Positions 62,138 through 64,000 of a stretch of 64,000 bases of DNA are shown here, one piece after another. Origin of the DNA: Ktedonobacteraceae bacterium (lineage in GTDB: Bacteria > Chloroflexota > Ktedonobacteria > Ktedonobacterales > Ktedonobacteraceae). Position numbers and translations under genes: made by a program. Numbering within the stretch: the first letter of the stretch is position 1; the number at the start of each line of letters is the position of its first letter. Below the pieces are notes generated by a model, which saw only the letters and a list, made by a program, of their open reading frames with translations, had not been told where the DNA came from and did no database searches. The DNA is taken from NCBI GenBank assembly GCA_035653615.1, contig DASRBN010000025.1, positions 186,001 through 250,000 of the forward strand, read 5' to 3'.

Positions 62138-62914
62138 TTATTTTGCTGTCCAGCCGCCATCAATAACGAGGGCCGAGCCGGTGACGAAGGCTGCCTCGTC
62201 TGAAGCCAGGTATAGAGCGGCATGGGCAACTTCATTCGGAAGTCCCATGCGTCCGACGGGCTGGCGGGCGTGCAACTGCTGGCGCACCTCGTCCTCATGT
62301 CCGGCGAAGTTGCGGGCGAGGTAGCCCTCGACGAAAGGTGTCTGCACCGTGCCGGGGCAAATGGCGTTGCAGCGAATGCCTTGTGTGACGAAGTCGATGG
62401 CGATCGAGCGTGTGAGGGCCAGCACCGCACCTTTACTGGCGCAATAGGGCAAACGCCGCTCGATCCCGATCATCGCCGCGACCGAGGCCATGTTGATAAT
62501 GACGCCGCCCCCTGGCGATTGCGCCAGCATTTGTCGTACCCCTTCACGTGCGCACAGGAAAACACCACCCGCGTTCACTCGCATCACGCGCTCCCAATCC
62601 TCAAAGCTGGTTTCCAGCAGAGAGCCAACGTGGCTGATACCTGCATTATTAACCAGGATATCGAGCCTTCCTTCGCGCGCGGCGATCTGCTCTATGGCAG
62701 CCTTCACCTGAGACTCTTCGGCAACGTCCAACTGTTGTACCCGCGCGCTTCCTCCCGCTTCTTGAATCTCACCGGCAACTCGCTGCGCTGCATCTTCTCG
62801 AAGGTCTGCCAGCACAATATGCGCACCCTGCTGCGCAAAAAGTCGCGCGATAGATTCTCCGATGCCTGAGCCGGCTCCAGTCACGAAGGCGATTTTCTTT
62901 TCCAGGCGAAACAT
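62138..62914 (-). CDS. Short-chain dehydrogenase/reductase (SDR), classical type
   Basis: 258 residues. NAD(P)-binding TGAGSGIGESIARLF (residues ~12-26), NNAG (~90), catalytic serine in INMASVAA, and Y-x-x-x-K in LPYCASKGAV are all present. ICPGTVQTPF follows, then ITGS-like VTGSALVIDGGW at the end. NAD preference is suggested by the acidic residue in VLADLRED. AAGGGAAC precedes the ATG. It is convergent with lysR and in the same direction as the isomerase upstream, 74 bases apart, so they may share an operon that oxidises a sugar or polyol. Confidence 0.9.
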   Translation of the reverse strand: MFRLEKKIAFVTGAGSGIGESIARLFAQQGAHIVLADLREDAAQRVAGEIQEAGGSARVQQLDVAEESQVKAAIEQIAAREGRLDILVNNAGISHVGSLLETSFEDWERVMRVNAGGVFLCAREGVRQMLAQSPGGGVIINMASVAAMIGIERRLPYCASKGAVLALTRSIAIDFVTQGIRCNAICPGTVQTPFVEGYLARNFAGHEDEVRQQLHARQPVGRMGLPNEVAHAALYLASDEAAFVTGSALVIDGGWTAK

Positions 62915-62988
62915 GGTCGTTCCCTTTCTTTATTGGCCGTCTCTACACCACTCGATTTCGCTCTGCCCTCTCTCAAGACACATTGGCT

Positions 62989-63909
62989 CTATGAACTGGC
63001 ACCTGGACTCTGCTGAACGAGAAATCGCCGCCAGTATGTAACGCTCGCGCGTAATTCGTCCAGTACCAGTGTATCTGGAGCCTCGAAAGGATGGATAGGT
63101 TCGAGAAAGAGATAGAGATCTTCGTGCCTCTGCCAATGCGCAATGGCCTGTAGAATATCCCCGGCTTCTATTACACCCTGTTTGTTGTATGCTTCGGTAA
63201 ATGGCCAGTGGTGGTCGTTCAGGAGGTCACTTTGCTGCAAGTGAATGATTGGTATCTGCCTCCAGGAAGCGGCGAACCAGTTTTGGTAGGTAGCACTGAG
63301 GGTATTCGTGCGTAAGACATGCCCCACGTCAAAGCAGAGGACAAGCGGAACTGCTGTGTCCAATTGATCGAGCCACTGCGCCTCGTCAAGTGTGTGTCCC
63401 CATTCGCGCTCCGCCGCCATATTTTCGAACAGCAGAAAACGCAAACCGTGTTGTGACGCGTAGTCGGACAAGGTAGAGAGATGCTCTTGCAATTCGGTCA
63501 GCAGTGCCGATTTACGTTCGGTATGCGAGAAATCTCGCACGCTAAACGCGCCAATGTGTCCACCTGTCCCCCAGGCGCCCAGGCGAGCGGTCACCTCAAT
63601 CGCTCGCTTATACCAGCGCAGTGCGGCCAGGCGCAAACGCGCATCGGGATGCAGCAACTGGCTCCAGGAGTAGGCGGCCAGGCCGGTAAAGGTGCTGTGA
63701 ATCTGGAGACCCCGCGCGGAAGCAACCTCTCTGGTCTCGTCTGCGTAGGCCTGGACTGCCTCCTCATCGAACAATGGATCGATCAGGTCAAAGCTGAATT
63801 GACAACAATCCAGTCCAAGTTCATCGTGTACTATACGCACCCACTGCTCCGGCTCTGGCCAGCGTTTGACGGCGAAGCAGGTATTGATGCCGAGGTGTAT
63901 GCGAGACAT
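62989..63909 (-). CDS. Sugar phosphate isomerase/epimerase-like TIM-barrel protein
   Basis: 306 residues of the xylose isomerase-like/AP endonuclease 2 fold. Motifs: HLGINTCFAVKRW, GLDCCQFSFDLIDPLFD, LLFENMAAERE with the metal-binding glutamate, VLCFDVGHVL with D and H ligands, and the C-terminal LFLEPIHPFE. These metal-dependent enzymes isomerise or epimerise sugars, ketoses or inosose. ATG 63909 was chosen because GGAGGGAGG lies upstream; the longer frame starts inside that site. The SDR follows. Substrate unknown. Confidence 0.82.
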   Translation of the reverse strand: MSRIHLGINTCFAVKRWPEPEQWVRIVHDELGLDCCQFSFDLIDPLFDEEAVQAYADETREVASARGLQIHSTFTGLAAYSWSQLLHPDARLRLAALRWYKRAIEVTARLGAWGTGGHIGAFSVRDFSHTERKSALLTELQEHLSTLSDYASQHGLRFLLFENMAAEREWGHTLDEAQWLDQLDTAVPLVLCFDVGHVLRTNTLSATYQNWFAASWRQIPIIHLQQSDLLNDHHWPFTEAYNKQGVIEAGDILQAIAHWQRHEDLYLFLEPIHPFEAPDTLVLDELRASVTYWRRFLVQQSPGASS

Positions 63910-63943
63910 AGGGCCTCCCTCCATGTTTAGCGCCTCAAAGGTG

Positions 63944-64000
63944 TTAACCGCTCACCATCTGGTAGCCGCGCAGCTTTCCTTTATGCAAGGTGGCGAGTAC
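63944..64000 (-). CDS. C-terminal end of an unidentified gene (partial)
   Basis: From the window edge the minus strand reads VLATLHKGKLRGYQMVSG and stops at TAA (63946-63944). It lies upstream of the isomerase with a 34-base gap to that start codon, so it may be the preceding gene of the same operon. Too little is present to name the family, and the frame itself is not certain. Confidence 0.3.
   Translation of the reverse strand, partial: VLATLHKGKLRGYQMVSG

Overview
The window looks like a chromosomal segment of a high-GC, soil-type member of the Chloroflexota, most likely class Ktedonobacteria. This is inferred from the gene mix: a large NB-ARC/TPR/LuxR regulator, an atypical sigma-like factor with a region-4 helix-turn-helix, a GH65 enzyme, an OleA/OleD-like pair, many short interspersed palindromic repeats, and Gram-positive-style lipoproteins. 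No rRNA operon, CRISPR array, prophage or intact insertion sequence was seen. There is one tRNA, tRNA-Thr(CGT), with a near-consensus promoter.

Layout. 1-6.4 kb: the tail of a transporter permease, glycogen synthase, an OB-HD exoribonuclease-like protein, a sigma-like factor overlapping a helix-turn-helix partner, the nickel chelatase LarC and a DUF1992 protein. 6.7-9.6 kb: a NodU/CmcH carbamoyltransferase overlapping a family 2 glycosyltransferase that carries an in-frame insertion. 9.7-20 kb: tRNA-Thr, a LuxR-type ATPase regulator, a lipoprotein, a response regulator, an HD-GYP protein, RdgB, and a DEDDh exonuclease fused to a DinG-like helicase that has lost its ATPase motifs. 20-23.3 kb: a six-bladed secreted propeller, a MOSC protein, a small helical protein and a histidine-kinase remnant. 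23.3-30.6 kb: central carbon metabolism (thiolase, GTP-dependent PEP carboxykinase, a CBS/zinc-ribbon protein, pyruvate dehydrogenase E1 alpha, E1 beta and E2). 30.6-40.9 kb: a GH65 enzyme, two paralogous MHS-type transporters, a divergent Cache-HAMP-PAS histidine kinase with its OmpR-type regulator, and an amidohydrolase.

41.4-49.3 kb is the most interesting part. Two translationally coupled membrane glycosyltransferases converge on an operon running from a thiolase-like KAS III through an OleD-like reductase and a metallo-beta-lactamase-fold hydrolase to a PaaK/F390-type adenylating enzyme, with a GT9 glycosyltransferase upstream. The last three operon genes overlap by ATGA. The set resembles OleABCD head-to-head acyl condensation, but the usual OleB (alpha/beta hydrolase) and OleC are absent and two unrelated enzymes stand in their places. 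49.4-57.2 kb: a GlsB-type membrane protein, an oligopeptide ABC importer without ATPases, a gamma-glutamyltransferase and a GT-C membrane glycosyltransferase. 57.4-64 kb: an aromatic or carbonyl metabolism region with a flavin-monooxygenase remnant, gentisate dioxygenase, an efflux pump divergent from a LysR regulator, an SDR and a TIM-barrel isomerase.

Short repeats pervade the intergenic DNA. One family (core GTAGGGACAG) supplies the stop codons of two genes and is translated in frame inside a third. Another (core TCATTCTGAGCGCAGCGAAGAATC) occurs in at least five places. Starts were re-chosen from ribosome-binding sites where the longest reading frame began too early.
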